Source: Raphanus sativus (Eukaryota; Streptophyta; Magnoliopsida; Brassicales; Brassicaceae). Taken from it: DNA of 64,000 nucleotides. Location of the stretch: positions 35,315,288 to 35,379,287 of the forward strand of contig NC_079519.1 in NCBI RefSeq assembly GCF_000801105.2. The letters run 5' to 3'. A program made the position numbers and the translations under genes. Below, piece after piece: positions 13,082 to 26,865 of the stretch. A model generated the notes under the pieces. The model was not told where the DNA came from and did no database searches. It worked only from the letters and a program-made list of their open reading frames with translations. Position 1 is the stretch's first letter; every line of letters starts with the position of its first letter.

Positions 13082-14339
13082 ATTTGTTCCTGCTTAAATA
13101 GAGTGAAAACAAGAATCAAGTTACGTAGTATTGACGAATAAGTTATATTCACAAATAGCTGCACTTCCCTAAGAGGTCAACCAAAGCAATATTGGACTTT
13201 TATATTTTTTTTAAATAGTTGATGTTTGGAGAGGGTACTGAATTCAATTCGGCCAATCTAAAGTGAGGGATGAGCACATTTTAGTGAGGAAGAATGCAGC
13301 AGAAACTACTGTAGATCTTTATAGAATCTCTAAAATGCGCCACTCTAATTCATGCCTTAAGGCCAATTCCGTTGATTACTTTAAGAACCTTTTGACAGCT
13401 TTTCTAAAGCATTAGCAATGCTGCATTACTCAGTGTTTACCGTGGAAGGGAGTATTGGTGAGCTGTACTTAAATTGGTTTTTACTTTGGATTTTGCTCGA
13501 GATTGATTTGTTTTACTATGTGATTCAGTCTTTTCGTGGTCTTTTGGTGTGCTTTAGTGATTTTACAGATTACAGGTTATGTTGGTAATTTCTTACCCGA
13601 TCTTTAGCTTTTGTTCAGGTTTGTTATCTAGTGATCTATCGATTTGTTTACTTGTTTGTAGGTGGTCAAAGCGTAATGCACAAGAGATTGTTCACTCGGA
13701 CTTCGTTTCCTAATGTTCGGGGAGGGAATCGGTATCCCTCAAACTTCACTATAATCAGAATCAAGTTCCGGTAACAATGATAAAAATCAATCTACGTCAC
13801 ACCGGAGAAGACGAGTTGATGTTACCTCCAAAATACACTCCTAATAATTAGATTCTGCTGTAGCGACGTCACCGGAGACACTCCGACTCCGTTCCCGATC
13901 GATCGCCTCAGGTAGACTTTGCTCTCTCTGATTATCTCTTCGTCAAGCTCTCTTTGTGCTCTGATCTCGATATCACTCTGTTTCTGATCAGATCACTCGA
14001 AGAAGACGATGTGGCCGTTACGATTGTTATAACAACCCGATGACTTGGCGAGGTGAAGCTCTCTTGGGCTTAAGTGAAACACGAAGCCCAGCTCAACGCA
14101 TCCTCTCCTCCGCAAGATTGTAGTCGAAGCCCAAACCATTTCGGCCCAACTGCAGTATACTGAAGACCAAAGCCCACAAATCTCCATCACTCTGGTTTTC
14201 ATCAGATCCGTCGAGAAAACCCTAGACACTGATTCTTTTTCTCGATCTGTCAATTCTTAACACATAAATATTCCGGAGAACAAAAATCGTATCCTCAAGG
14301 AACGCGAGACGTCGCAGTTTCCCTGAAGATATCTAAATC
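13082..14339. other. Upstream region of the CNL gene, no gene recognised
   Basis: The first ~100 bases are probably the CNL promoter/leader; an acceptor-like aagcag just before the minus-strand ATG hints at a 5' UTR intron. The rest is of mixed composition. About 13600-14270 has gene-like GC content and, on the minus strand, a leader-like stretch (tctagggtttt motif), but no long ORF or known protein similarity. It may be part of the adjacent transposon remnant. Confidence 0.3.
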
Positions 14340-17150
14340 GCGTTATCCATCAAAACAGTATGTTCACGACTTTAAACATCCATTAAAACAGTCCGTTCGC
14401 GACTTTAAAAAAAAAAACAACAAACCCGTCAATTGGCCCCGACGGGTAAACATAGAAAGTCGCGCCGTAAAAAAATAAGAGTCTTACATAGTCAAATATT
14501 TTTTTTTAAAAAGATCATCTTACATCCGACAAGGATACCATAGCGCGCTATTCAAGAAATCCAAATTTTGGTTTAGCACTCCTTCAGAGATAGCTCGATT
14601 CTTACTACACAAGTCATATAAGCCGGTGCCAAGTCACATACTTTAATCAGTAAGAATCAGGAAGAAATCACTAACAGGCAAAACGGAAGCCGATCAGTCA
14701 TCGCACAGCTTTAAAGCCGAGAGTAAACCTAGGTCTTGCCCTAAACCCAGTCTTGCTGGTACTTAACATCTCATAGACATAATATCGAAACCAGATATGA
14801 GATCTAAAACATGTCTCTTATCGCTTACACCTAAGACGCTCATTAAAAAGTAGCATACGGACCAAACGACAAAATAAGAGTTAGAATACGAAGTGACTAC
14901 TTGCATTCTACCCTCTACACTTGACGAAAGTATAAATCGGATCATAAAATGAAATTTTCGAGAAATTTACTTCATATTCATAAAAGCCGTAAAAAAGGCA
15001 GGGATTCAAATCCACAAACAACCAGTCCCGAAATACACAAAGTTATACGACCTCCTTCGATCGCGGCATAAACAAATAAACGACCACACTTGGCCGCGCA
15101 AATATAAAGATAAGAGAAATCGCTTTCCCGACAGAATCCAACTTGAATCAATAGAGGATGAAATCCTCCGACGACGAAGCTCCAAACTCCCTCGGATAGG
15201 TCACCTCATCCTCACCTCCCTCCGCTTTGGTCGCGACCTCTACCGTATCGGGAGAAACCGGGATCGGCTCCCAGAGTCCCCAAATCCTCTCTTCGATGGG
15301 AAGAACGAGTGACTCGGCGTGAGCATTATCCTTCATACCACCCTACATAAGGCTCAGCTCCTCCTCATAAACATAGTCGCTTTGTTACGTTCTCGAAAGA
15401 GTTCCGACCGAACCGCGACACTCGGGAAAATCACCCACCGCGACGTCGGTTGCCCTGAGATTTTGGTACTTATCTTGGAATCGCATCGCACGATTCTTCA
15501 TCTCGGCAGCAATCTCTCTTTTGGCTTACCTCCTTGCTCGACGAATCTCTGTGGCATGGTCAGCGGCCGCCCTCAAATTCCGCTCCAAGGTCTCTTCCTG
15601 GAGTCGTGCAAAGTCCTTCGCGTTTTTCTCCGCTTTAAAACGCCAGATCCTCGTTTCTCTTTGGCTCTCCACTAACGCCGAACCGAGATTGTTCATCGCC
15701 TACGAAATTCGAAAAACGAATTTTTATTTTTTCAAAAAAGAAAACAAAGATACACTCGAATAAGTTCGCAAAAAAAATGTTTGGGAAAAAGGAAGGACTG
15801 ACCCCATTAATCACGCGAGAGGTCTCCGCAACTATGTCAGGCCTCTCCGTTTCTTCCGCAAAAGGAGGTGGATTGGGGTTGTCAGGAAGGCCGTCGATTA
15901 AATCATCGAAGCTAGGAATTGGCGTGTCGCTCGAGTCGTTTCCATCGCCAAAACCGACATTCGGATCCCATCCCGGAAATTAAAAATCGTCGATGGGAAA
16001 ATCATGATCCTCAAGATCAATGCCTTTGTCTTTGGACGACAATCCAGACGGTCTCTCAACCGGAACGCGCTCCGAAAGACGCTCCACGGGAGCGAAGTCT
16101 ACATCGCCCTCCGCCTCGAAATCGCAATGGACCAATCTAATAGCCATGCGAACCCTCTTATGAGTAAAAAAGGTCCACCAATGGTCGCCACTCATAATTG
16201 TATCCCTCACTTGCATGGTATCTCTAAGACAGGGATGCGCCACACTGACATATGGCGTGGGATTAGGAACCGTCCGGAATATCGGAATAAATTCCTCCTC
16301 AACGGACGCGGCATCGAATCGGACGAAAAAGCAAAATTTTCTCCACTGGTTAAAGTTGGAGACGGTTCCTCTAACCACCGACATCATGGGACGAGGAGTT
16401 AGTCACCAGAAGCCCGACTCCCGAATGAATTGCACTCGTAAGAGCGCCTCGAAATGAACGGTAGTGAGAGATAAGCCATGCTCATAACTCAAAATTACGA
16501 GACCAACGAGAATCTCGAAGCTCGTAGGGTTCAACTGGTTAAAAGAGACCTGGAAACGGTCCAGCACACGGACGATGATCTCAGGAATCGGAAACCAAAG
16601 ACGACAACGGGTCAATACATCTTCGTAGCATGTAAAATAGCCCTCCGGAGGATTGTCGGCATCCTCCCCGCGCTTAGGAATTTGAAGCTCGACTGCTTCC
16701 GGAACCCCAGCGTACTCTCGAAGCTTCGCAAGGAAAGATTTTTTGGTCTTGCTCGGCAGGTCAGACCCTATGCTCCGAGATCGCTTGATCGGGAAATCTT
16801 CCTCCGCGGGAGAATTGATTTGGTCGCTGCTTGCTCTCCAGTATGCATCGAGCTCAGCCATATCCGGAGGAAAAAAGACTGACTCGTCCTTCGGAACGAG
16901 AAACTCCTCATCCTAATTACACTCGGGAAAGAGTTTGCGGGAGTTTTTTTCTTGGAAGATTTTTTCCCACCACTAAATACTTTTGAAATTTTTTGTGCGA
17001 AGGATTCTTTCTCTCAAAGAAATTTTTATGAAATGTTTTTGGAAGAATTCTCTCTCAAATAAATTCTTATGAAAGATGGGTGAGTAAAAATGAAAAAGTT
17101 ATCCCCTCTTTTATAAGCTTCAGGAATTACTGTTCAAGCTCGGAACTTTA
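14340..17150 (-). mobile_element. Decayed gypsy-type retroelement remnant
   Basis: GC-richer block on the minus strand. The reading order is a promoter-like TATA (tataaaag, about 17108-17115), a gag-like gene (15980-16915), a broken 3' coding tail (about 15148-15700), and a long non-coding tail to about 14340. No protease, reverse transcriptase or integrase is visible and I could not find paired LTRs, so the limits are approximate. The gag-like protein belongs to the family annotated in plants as 'putative gypsy type transposon' (Transposase_28; At3g60930-like). Confidence 0.5.
15980..16915 (-). pseudogene. Transposase_28 / At3g60930-like gag gene, interrupted
   Basis: Minus-strand frame open from just after a TAG at about 16916 to 15980, broken by one in-frame TGA at 16405-16403; the two halves are otherwise in the same frame. 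The first part reads DEEFLVPKDESVFFPPDMAELDAYW and later carries GYFTCYEDVLTRCRLWFPIPEIIVRVLDRF. The second part carries MSVVRGTVSNFNQWRKFCFFVRFD and FFTHKRVRMAIRLV. This is the conserved core of the plant gypsy-type transposon family. There is no upstream ATG in frame before the PPDM methionine, so the 5' end is also damaged or spliced. A further in-family fragment in another segment lies at 15336-15148 (SLVLPIEERIWGLWEP). Confidence 0.65.
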
Positions 17151-18089
17151 GATACAAACTTGACCTAAATATGGGTATGTAATCTTTTTTTTTATTTGTC
17201 CACTAGTTAAGATGTATTTTTAACATATATCCCGTTTCCGTGTCTGTTTCTGTATTGGTATCAGTCTCGGTGCAACATAGGTCACAATACCAGAAATTTC
17301 TAAGGACAATGCTTACTGTCAAGATTTGAGAGAGATAAATAAACAAAAGAAATAGAGATCTTATTCACAGCAAACAAAGATATTTGCTAAGGAAAAAAAG
17401 AAAAAGAAAAGAAACCAGATCGATAAAAAATGACTAACCTCTTGATGCCGCCTGGGAAGAATAGAGAGATTTCTAGCTCCTTCGATCCTCCAAAAAAAAA
17501 AAGAGTTAGCTTTATGTTTTCAAAGTTAAATATCCCGTTTTTCTGGTATTTTTCTTAGATTTATAGCAACTTGTGATGTATTTTCTTGTCGACTAACCTC
17601 ACATTCTATGGTTCAGGCTTTACAACTCTCCACAGACAACAAGGAAACTACGTAACTGTGTGGTACTAGTCTTCTATTTGTACTCGCAGCAACTTGTTGC
17701 GTGTCTTCTTGCCCATCAATATCATAATCGATGGTTCAGACTTTTCAACTCACCACAGCCAACGTGAAAATTTCCCTTTCATAACGCTGTAATCGTCTTC
17801 CTCTTAAATCTCCTCGGAAAAACTCCATATGGTGTGGACCTTCTTGACGCGGACTACGTGGTTTTCGTCTACCTTTCTTTTCTTATCTTCATTGCAGAAA
17901 TTATTTTCACTCCCTCTATCAGCTTCTTAGAAACAGTTTTAGGTTTAGTAAAGGCTGTTACAATATATGTAATATATATTATTTTTTTGCCTAAGATGTT
18001 GCAATATATAACTGATTGATCAATAATATAAAAAAAAAAATTCCCTTTCGATTTGAAGATATATATAATGACATCGACAAATTGTGGTA
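17151..18089. other. Intergenic with an imperfect tandem duplication
   Basis: About 17567-17645 and 17688-17766 are diverged copies of each other (shared 'agcaacttgt', 'atggttca', 'caact(c)..ccacag.caac'), with a period near 121 bp. No supported gene is seen; the ORF at 17834-18019 is hydrophobic low-complexity sequence without family similarity. Confidence 0.35.
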
Positions 18090-18094
18090 CAAAA

Positions 18095-18604
18095 TGTAAG
18101 TAAGTAGGCCCAATTCTAATCTTGAGATTAAGCCCAGTTTTCAAACTCCAAAGATCCAGCGAGGCCCATATTGTTGCAAGTCGGTTATGCTTGGACGGTG
18201 AATGAATCCTTATGCAAATAAGGAAAAAGAAGATTCCCTACGGTGCTTAGGAGTACGTCAAGCTGATTAGTATATATATAGACATGCTTTATACGAAAGA
18301 GATCATCCGAGAAAACCTAAAACACAAGGACAAAGAGAAGTTAAGAGAGAGATCAAGAGTAGAAGAAACTAAGAGACATTGTTCGAGTCATGTCTCTAAG
18401 AGATAGAGTTTCTTTGATCTTCTTATTCTTTGTTAATGTCATGTTTATACGAGGAGAGCGCCTAGAGCGTTTGTGTAAACCCCTTTGATTGATAGTGAAT
18501 GCTGTGGGAGACGGTTCCCACCCCTAGAGGTACCGCAAGGGAACTGGATTAAAAATCTTGTGCGTTATTTATTTAAGCAATCAAACGATCGATAATTCCT
18601 AACA
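18095..18604 (+). mobile_element. Solo LTR with 5-bp target duplication
   Basis: A 510-bp sequence starting TGTAAGTAAG and ending TTCCTAACA, flanked by the perfect direct repeat CAAAA at 18090-18094 and 18605-18609. A TATA-like tatatatata lies near 18272-18281, about 180 bp from the start, followed by a purine-rich leader-like stretch. This is the structure of a retrotransposon LTR left after unequal recombination between two LTRs. The orientation is inferred from the TATA position. The superfamily (Copia or Gypsy) cannot be told from the LTR alone. Confidence 0.8.
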
Positions 18605-18609
18605 CAAAA

Positions 18610-20284
18610 TAAAAACAAATGCAGAGTATTCCGAATGAATTATGGTAAGAAACATTATCATCTCATATAGCTGGAAAATTGTTGGAGATATTATTTCATA
18701 CCATATCGAGTTCAGAAGGATCTCCATATTTGACATCAAAGATAATAGCAGTTGTTTGTACCACATGTGATATTGCGATGTTTATATTTGGAAATTTAAT
18801 GGGACATTAACTAATATATAAAAAGTTAATATCGATCTACTAATCACTGGTTTGTTTTAAATCGAAAGTCCATAATAAACGCAAATTTAACAATATTAGC
18901 ATCAGCAGTGGCAACGTGTTTTTTTTTACATATCGTTCGTATCTGCAACCTTCTTTTTAGCATCATCGATTGTATGAGCTTGTTGGGTACCTGCTGAATC
19001 CTTGCTCAAAGTTTTTTGTCTTTGCTCTATGATCACATTTGGCATCTATGATAACATGCCTTTTCCTGCTGACAATCAACAAATCAAACATTCTTTAGAA
19101 CGAATGTGCTTGAAAAGAAACTTTAACCTCAAGGAACATAAAAGACAACAATAACCAACACTTGCATACTACTTAAGCCTTGGATCTGCCGCTTGAATAA
19201 AGCTGTGTGTTTTTTTAAAGCAATACACTGTGTATTACCTTTCCAATATCAATGATCGTCTCTCTTACCTGCAATAAAACCATATACAACAACAGCTGAG
19301 TGATTTCATATCTACAAACAAATTATACTTGATTCCATTTTCAGTCATTTCCGTGTTAACACACCCACAGCTGGTTCTGCTCTCGACATTTTAGCTTCAT
19401 TTGTTTTGTTAAAGACAAATTACCTGGATTTTGATTAAACTTTGCATCAGATCCACCATTTGTTAGCTATAATAAGTAAAGAAGATTAGCAACCTTGCCC
19501 AAAAGCAAATCTGCTAAAACCAACTGAGAGGTTAAGACAATCTTGTGTGTAGTAGTAAATGTCATCCAACCGGTCAAGATTCTTATTGCAGTCACCAACA
19601 AAGAAAAAAAGAACCAGCCTTGTAAGGATCTAGACAAACTGCTGCAGCAGAGAATCTAGCAGACAGCCTTCTGCCATGGCAACTACCTTGGACCATATAC
19701 ACAGAAGCAATTGAAGCGTTGAAGTCACCTTGCATACCAACATCAAACACAAAGAGATCACTTTTAAATATTCTGAGAATCAGTAAGCCCTCCAAATACA
19801 AATTAGTTCCTCTCAAGTGCAACAGTGACATACATGACCTGCTAGAGGTGCTTCCCTGAGGTTTCCAATTGCTTCCATACAAACGTATCTGAAAAACATG
19901 ACTAAAAAGTATCTGAAGACATACACAAAAAAGATGTGACTCAAGAATGCTTTTCGGACCTGTATCAAGGATACGGACATGAACACTGGAGAGTTAATAG
20001 TTTAAATGATTTTGTTCTTCCTCGTTGAGTAAGCTTGGCTGTCTCGTGGAGAGGGAGGCTTCTCGTGGGATTAAGGTTTGACAAGACTATGACTCATGTT
20101 TATACCAAATAGTAGAAGAAACTGAACGGGTTTTGTGTGTGTGATAAATGTGTGCGTTCGGAGGAGGAAGTCGAAGGAACTAAGAACGTGAATTGATGAG
20201 ATACTGTGATCTGTGGTTATGGTTATGGAGAGTTGAAAGTGGCACAAATCCATATTTTGATTGGATGATTATTTTTCTAACGTG
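18610..20284. other. Gene-poor region with an unrecognised minus-strand exon-like fragment
   Basis: Mostly non-coding. On the minus strand 19882-19592 encodes 96 residues (MYGSNWKPQGSTSSRSCM...) with splice-like signals around it (a tttttcag acceptor near 19889, donors after 'atgcaag' and 'ccaag'). I do not recognise the product, and the flanking stretches contain stops. It could be a decayed or captured gene piece. Confidence 0.25.
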
Positions 20285-20292
20285 GCATAGAG

Positions 20293-20951
20293 CGAAAAAT
20301 ACTTACGGGTGAACTTTTTAAATTCACCTCACCTCTATTATCCAATCAAATCACCACGTATGATTAATGACAAAAAATATTTTTTAAAAGCCAAAAAATC
20401 TATTAAATGTTATATTTAAAAGAATTAATACCGCAAACTAAACTCTAAATCCAAACCGTAATCCTAAACCCAAATCCTAAGCTTTAAACCCAAACTCTAT
20501 ACCCTAAACTCTAAACTTTATACCCTAAAATAAAATTCTATATCCTAAAACCCAGACACTGAACCCAAACCTTATACCATAAAATCAAACTCTATACCTT
20601 AGAACCAAGCTCTAAACCCTAAAGCCAAATCCTTGGATTTAGAATTTACAATTTAGATTTAGAATTTAACGTTTGATTTTAGGGTATAAAGTTTGGGTTT
20701 AAGGCTTATAATTTGGGTTTATGGTATATGATTTGAGTTTAGGGTTACGTTTTGGGTTTAGAGTTACTATTTGGATTTAGGGTTTAGTTTTCGGTATTAA
20801 TTTTGTTAGAATTGACATTTAAAAGATTTTTTAGCTTTTTAAAAATGTATTTAATATTTTTTGTCGTTAGTCCTACGTGACGATTTGATTGGTTAATAGA
20901 AATGTGGTGAATTTAAAAGGTTCACCCTAGAGATGAACCTAAGTATTGTTC
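20293..20951. mobile_element. Fold-back hAT-like MITE rich in telomere-like repeats
   Basis: A 659-bp element flanked by an 8-bp direct repeat GCATAGAG (20285-20292 and 20952-20959), the duplication size of hAT transposons. The ends are inverted repeats: left GAAAAATACTTA, right complement GAACAATACTTA. The similarity continues inward (tgaac...aaattcacc, the taatgacaaaaaatatt segment, agccaaaaaatct). The left half is packed with degenerate CCCTAAA/AACCCAAA units and the right half with their complement, so the whole element can fold into one long hairpin centred near 20637. Confidence 0.8.
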
Positions 20952-20959
20952 GCATAGAG

Positions 20960-21486
20960 TCATAGCTCATTTCCCTTAATTTTTTCCTTTTTTAGTGTAG
21001 AGATTTTTATATAATAGCTATTCAGCTTTTATATTATAAAAATAAATAATAATGACTTTACATCTAATTTATGTAAATATAAGAAATTACTGTTTAACAG
21101 TCCAATTTTAAAATTCATTGTGGACTTTTTGATTTCCCTAATATATCACACGTTACGTATATAAAATGGCAGAAAAGTAACAATGACGCGCTCTTGGCTG
21201 TGTGACTAAGGTAGCCTTTTTCGTTAAAGAAAAAAAACTAACGTAGACTTTGTCCAAAATTTCACAACATGACTCCGTACCACCAAGTCAACAAAACCAT
21301 GGTCCATTTATTTCTTCAACACGCTAATTTTCCTTCCTCAAAAATTGACTTTCAACAATCTATATACCTATACATAAAAACCATTTCATGCTCCAAAACC
21401 AAACCCATCATCACTACTTTGAAACCAAAACAGAGAATATGAGAAAGAAAGGAGAAAACAAGACCAGATTCTTTATAATCATTAAC
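20960..21486. other. Upstream region and leader of the UCP031279 gene
   Basis: AT-rich spacer. A TATA-like tatatacctatacataaaa lies at about 21360-21378. An in-frame ATG at 21388 would add 33 residues to the protein downstream; the family normally starts at the later MPLKVL. Confidence 0.4.
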
Positions 21487-21957
21487 ATGCCTCTAAAAGT
21501 TTTAGGCAAGGCTCGTGACCTCTACATGCGAAGCATCACAGGCTGTGCAGCTCGTACTCACTACTCCTCAGCCGACTCCGTCTCCATTCCTTTTCCGAGA
21601 AGCCGGAGCACTTCCTCAGCTTTCTCCTCCTCCACCTCTTCCCGTAGGATGTCTTTCGACGATGACTACAGCGAGCTGGTCAGAGCTGCTTCCGTTAGGA
21701 GTTTAGGTCATAAGAACGAGATTGACATGATCAGACACCAACAGCTTCAGCAGCGGCAAGAAAACCGCGTTGCGGTGGGAGTGGTTGCGGCTGCAAAGGG
21801 AGGTTTGCCGAAGAGCTCGAGTGTAGGGATGCCAATGGCGAGGATTGATGAAGAAAATGAAGAAGAAGGATCGTTGAAGAATCAAAAGAAAGGATCTGAT
21901 TTCTTATACCCTCGTAGCAGATCACACGCGGTTACTATTAGAGGATCCAAGTTTTAG
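21487..21957 (+). CDS. Small basic plant protein, UCP031279 family (At1g58420-like)
   Basis: Single-exon gene of 156 residues starting MPLKVLGKARDLYMRSITGCA, the conserved opening of this plant-only family of unknown function; that is why this ATG is preferred over the in-frame one at 21388. A Ser-rich middle (residues ~27-56) is followed by MSFDDDYSELVRAASVRSLG, the second conserved block, then a Gln-rich stretch, the block GLPKSSSVGMPMARIDEE, and a C-terminal FLYPRSRSHAVTIRGSKF. There is no membrane segment. Arabidopsis members are often reported as stress- or wound-induced transcripts. The order, before the squalene epoxidase gene, matches Arabidopsis. Confidence 0.85.
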   Translation: MPLKVLGKARDLYMRSITGCAARTHYSSADSVSIPFPRSRSTSSAFSSSTSSRRMSFDDDYSELVRAASVRSLGHKNEIDMIRHQQLQQRQENRVAVGVVAAAKGGLPKSSSVGMPMARIDEENEEEGSLKNQKKGSDFLYPRSRSHAVTIRGSKF

Positions 21958-23704
21958 TTTACTAATTATATAATTGTCATTTTATTTTCTAAAGAGGTAT
22001 GATTTCTCGAAATTTTACATTGGGGGATGGGGGTTAAGGAGAAGAAAAGAAAATGATTGCGAGGTATACTAGTTACCAGTGTTATAGATTTGTACTAAAA
22101 GAACCTGAGATTTTCTTTTGAAGAACAATCATCATGATCAATTCCTTTAGCCGAATTTGATACCTATTATAGAATTTATATATATCAATAAATAAATACA
22201 AAAAAATGCAGCTGAATTAGACCCAAAAAATGCAGCTGAAATTAAAACATACATAACATCTATGCCAAAGTTGAAAATAACATAACATATATACCAAATA
22301 ACAAACTTATTTTTGTTTGATCTAATTGACTTTTCTAAGCCAAGAAAATCAATTGACTCGAAGTCTCGAACAAAATTAATTAACGTTATTTTTTGGTTTT
22401 AAGATGTCTTTTCTTGGAAAATCGAACCAAAATCTAATTTCAGGTGGTAGAAATTAGATTTTAAAGTATGAAAACATATGCAATTTAAATATATAAATTA
22501 CATATTTTACTATGAATGAAACTTTTTGTTTGAAATAATGAAACAAGTTTTATATTAGGAAATATTTGATGATTGGTAAGGTTAGAAAAAGCGTTGTTGT
22601 AATGCCTAAATCACGGGAAATCAATGAATTATTGAATTCTTGTTTACAAATATATAAACTTTTCAAAGATTTACAAATATATACATTTGATTCGTGTTTC
22701 TGGTTACACTTTTATATATTTCAATATTGAGTTGTTGTTTACACATGTACATACACTTGTTTCTTCATGTGTTCTGGTAGCTAACTTAAATAAAATCATT
22801 TATTTTGTTCTGCCATTTAATATAGCAAACCAACAGGTTGTGGGTGTGTCACTGTTGACAGTTCGTCGGAAACATTAAATTCTCTTTGTCTCCACTGTGG
22901 CTTAAGTAATATGTTCACCAGACTTTTTTGTCGCATTAATAAAATGAAACTACCAACCACTGATTTTCATAACTTCATTTACTGACTACCTGCATATACG
23001 TAACGGACTTGCTGCCGACTTTGTGAGACTTGTTATAGCTTATATATTTAGAGGAATTTACATGTACCTAGTAGGTAAGTAAAATACAATTTCGACAGAA
23101 AAAAGAACACATGTATTCTTCTTCACTTTAAGGTCTTCAATGTTATCTTTGTAATCTCAAAACAAAAATTTCTAATAATTTTGCAAAATAATCTAACCTT
23201 TTTTTTGAGCAAAAATCTAACCTTTTAATGACGATAAGTAATTATACTTTTGGGTGTACCAACACATGTACATTGAGACTATGTACTCCGATTCTGCATA
23301 TAAGCAACCAAAAAAAATAAAGCTTGCCTTAAGAAAGAAGTGCTTCAACTTTAGTTGACATTTAGTTTTAGTTTCCAATATGTTAAATCCAGTAAAATGA
23401 TCTAATATTTACCTGCTTTGGTGTTATGTCACTGTTGACAAAAGTTTCTACAACTAAATATTGCATAAAAATAGTAAAAATGCATTGAACAATTTTCATA
23501 AAGTAAGACACTTGGGAGCTACGAAAAAAGAATGATATTCCATTAGTAAGATACAACCGTCACAACCTATAAAACAGAAATAATCATTCATACGTTTAAA
23601 AAACACAGACACAAAAAAAACTAACCACAAAGTTCATCTCTTTAGTGCCCTTTTCTCATTTTCTTTCCGATGTCATTTCTTGTGACAGAATAATCAAACT
23701 GGAA
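21958..23704. other. Convergent intergenic space
   Basis: Lies between the ends of the UCP031279 (+) and SQE1 (-) genes. AT-rich. A short direct repeat of 'aaaaaatgcagctgaa' occurs near 22201-22241. No gene is seen. Confidence 0.4.

Positions 23705-26865
<3,161 letters not shown>

Noticed and set aside
14985..15025. tRNA-like T-loop (gattcaaatcc complement)
   Set aside because: No matching acceptor or anticodon stems around it; it lies in the retroelement tail.
15319..16882. Several plus-strand ORFs of 70-134 codons
   Set aside because: They are antisense to the minus-strand gag-like frames, which carry the recognisable protein motifs.
17834..18019. 61-codon hydrophobic ORF
   Set aside because: Low-complexity AT-rich DNA with an equally long antisense ORF; no start context or relatives.
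19592..19882. 96-codon minus-strand ORF as an intact gene
   Set aside because: Splice-like edges exist, but neighbouring stretches contain stops and no product is recognisable; kept only as an exon-like fragment.
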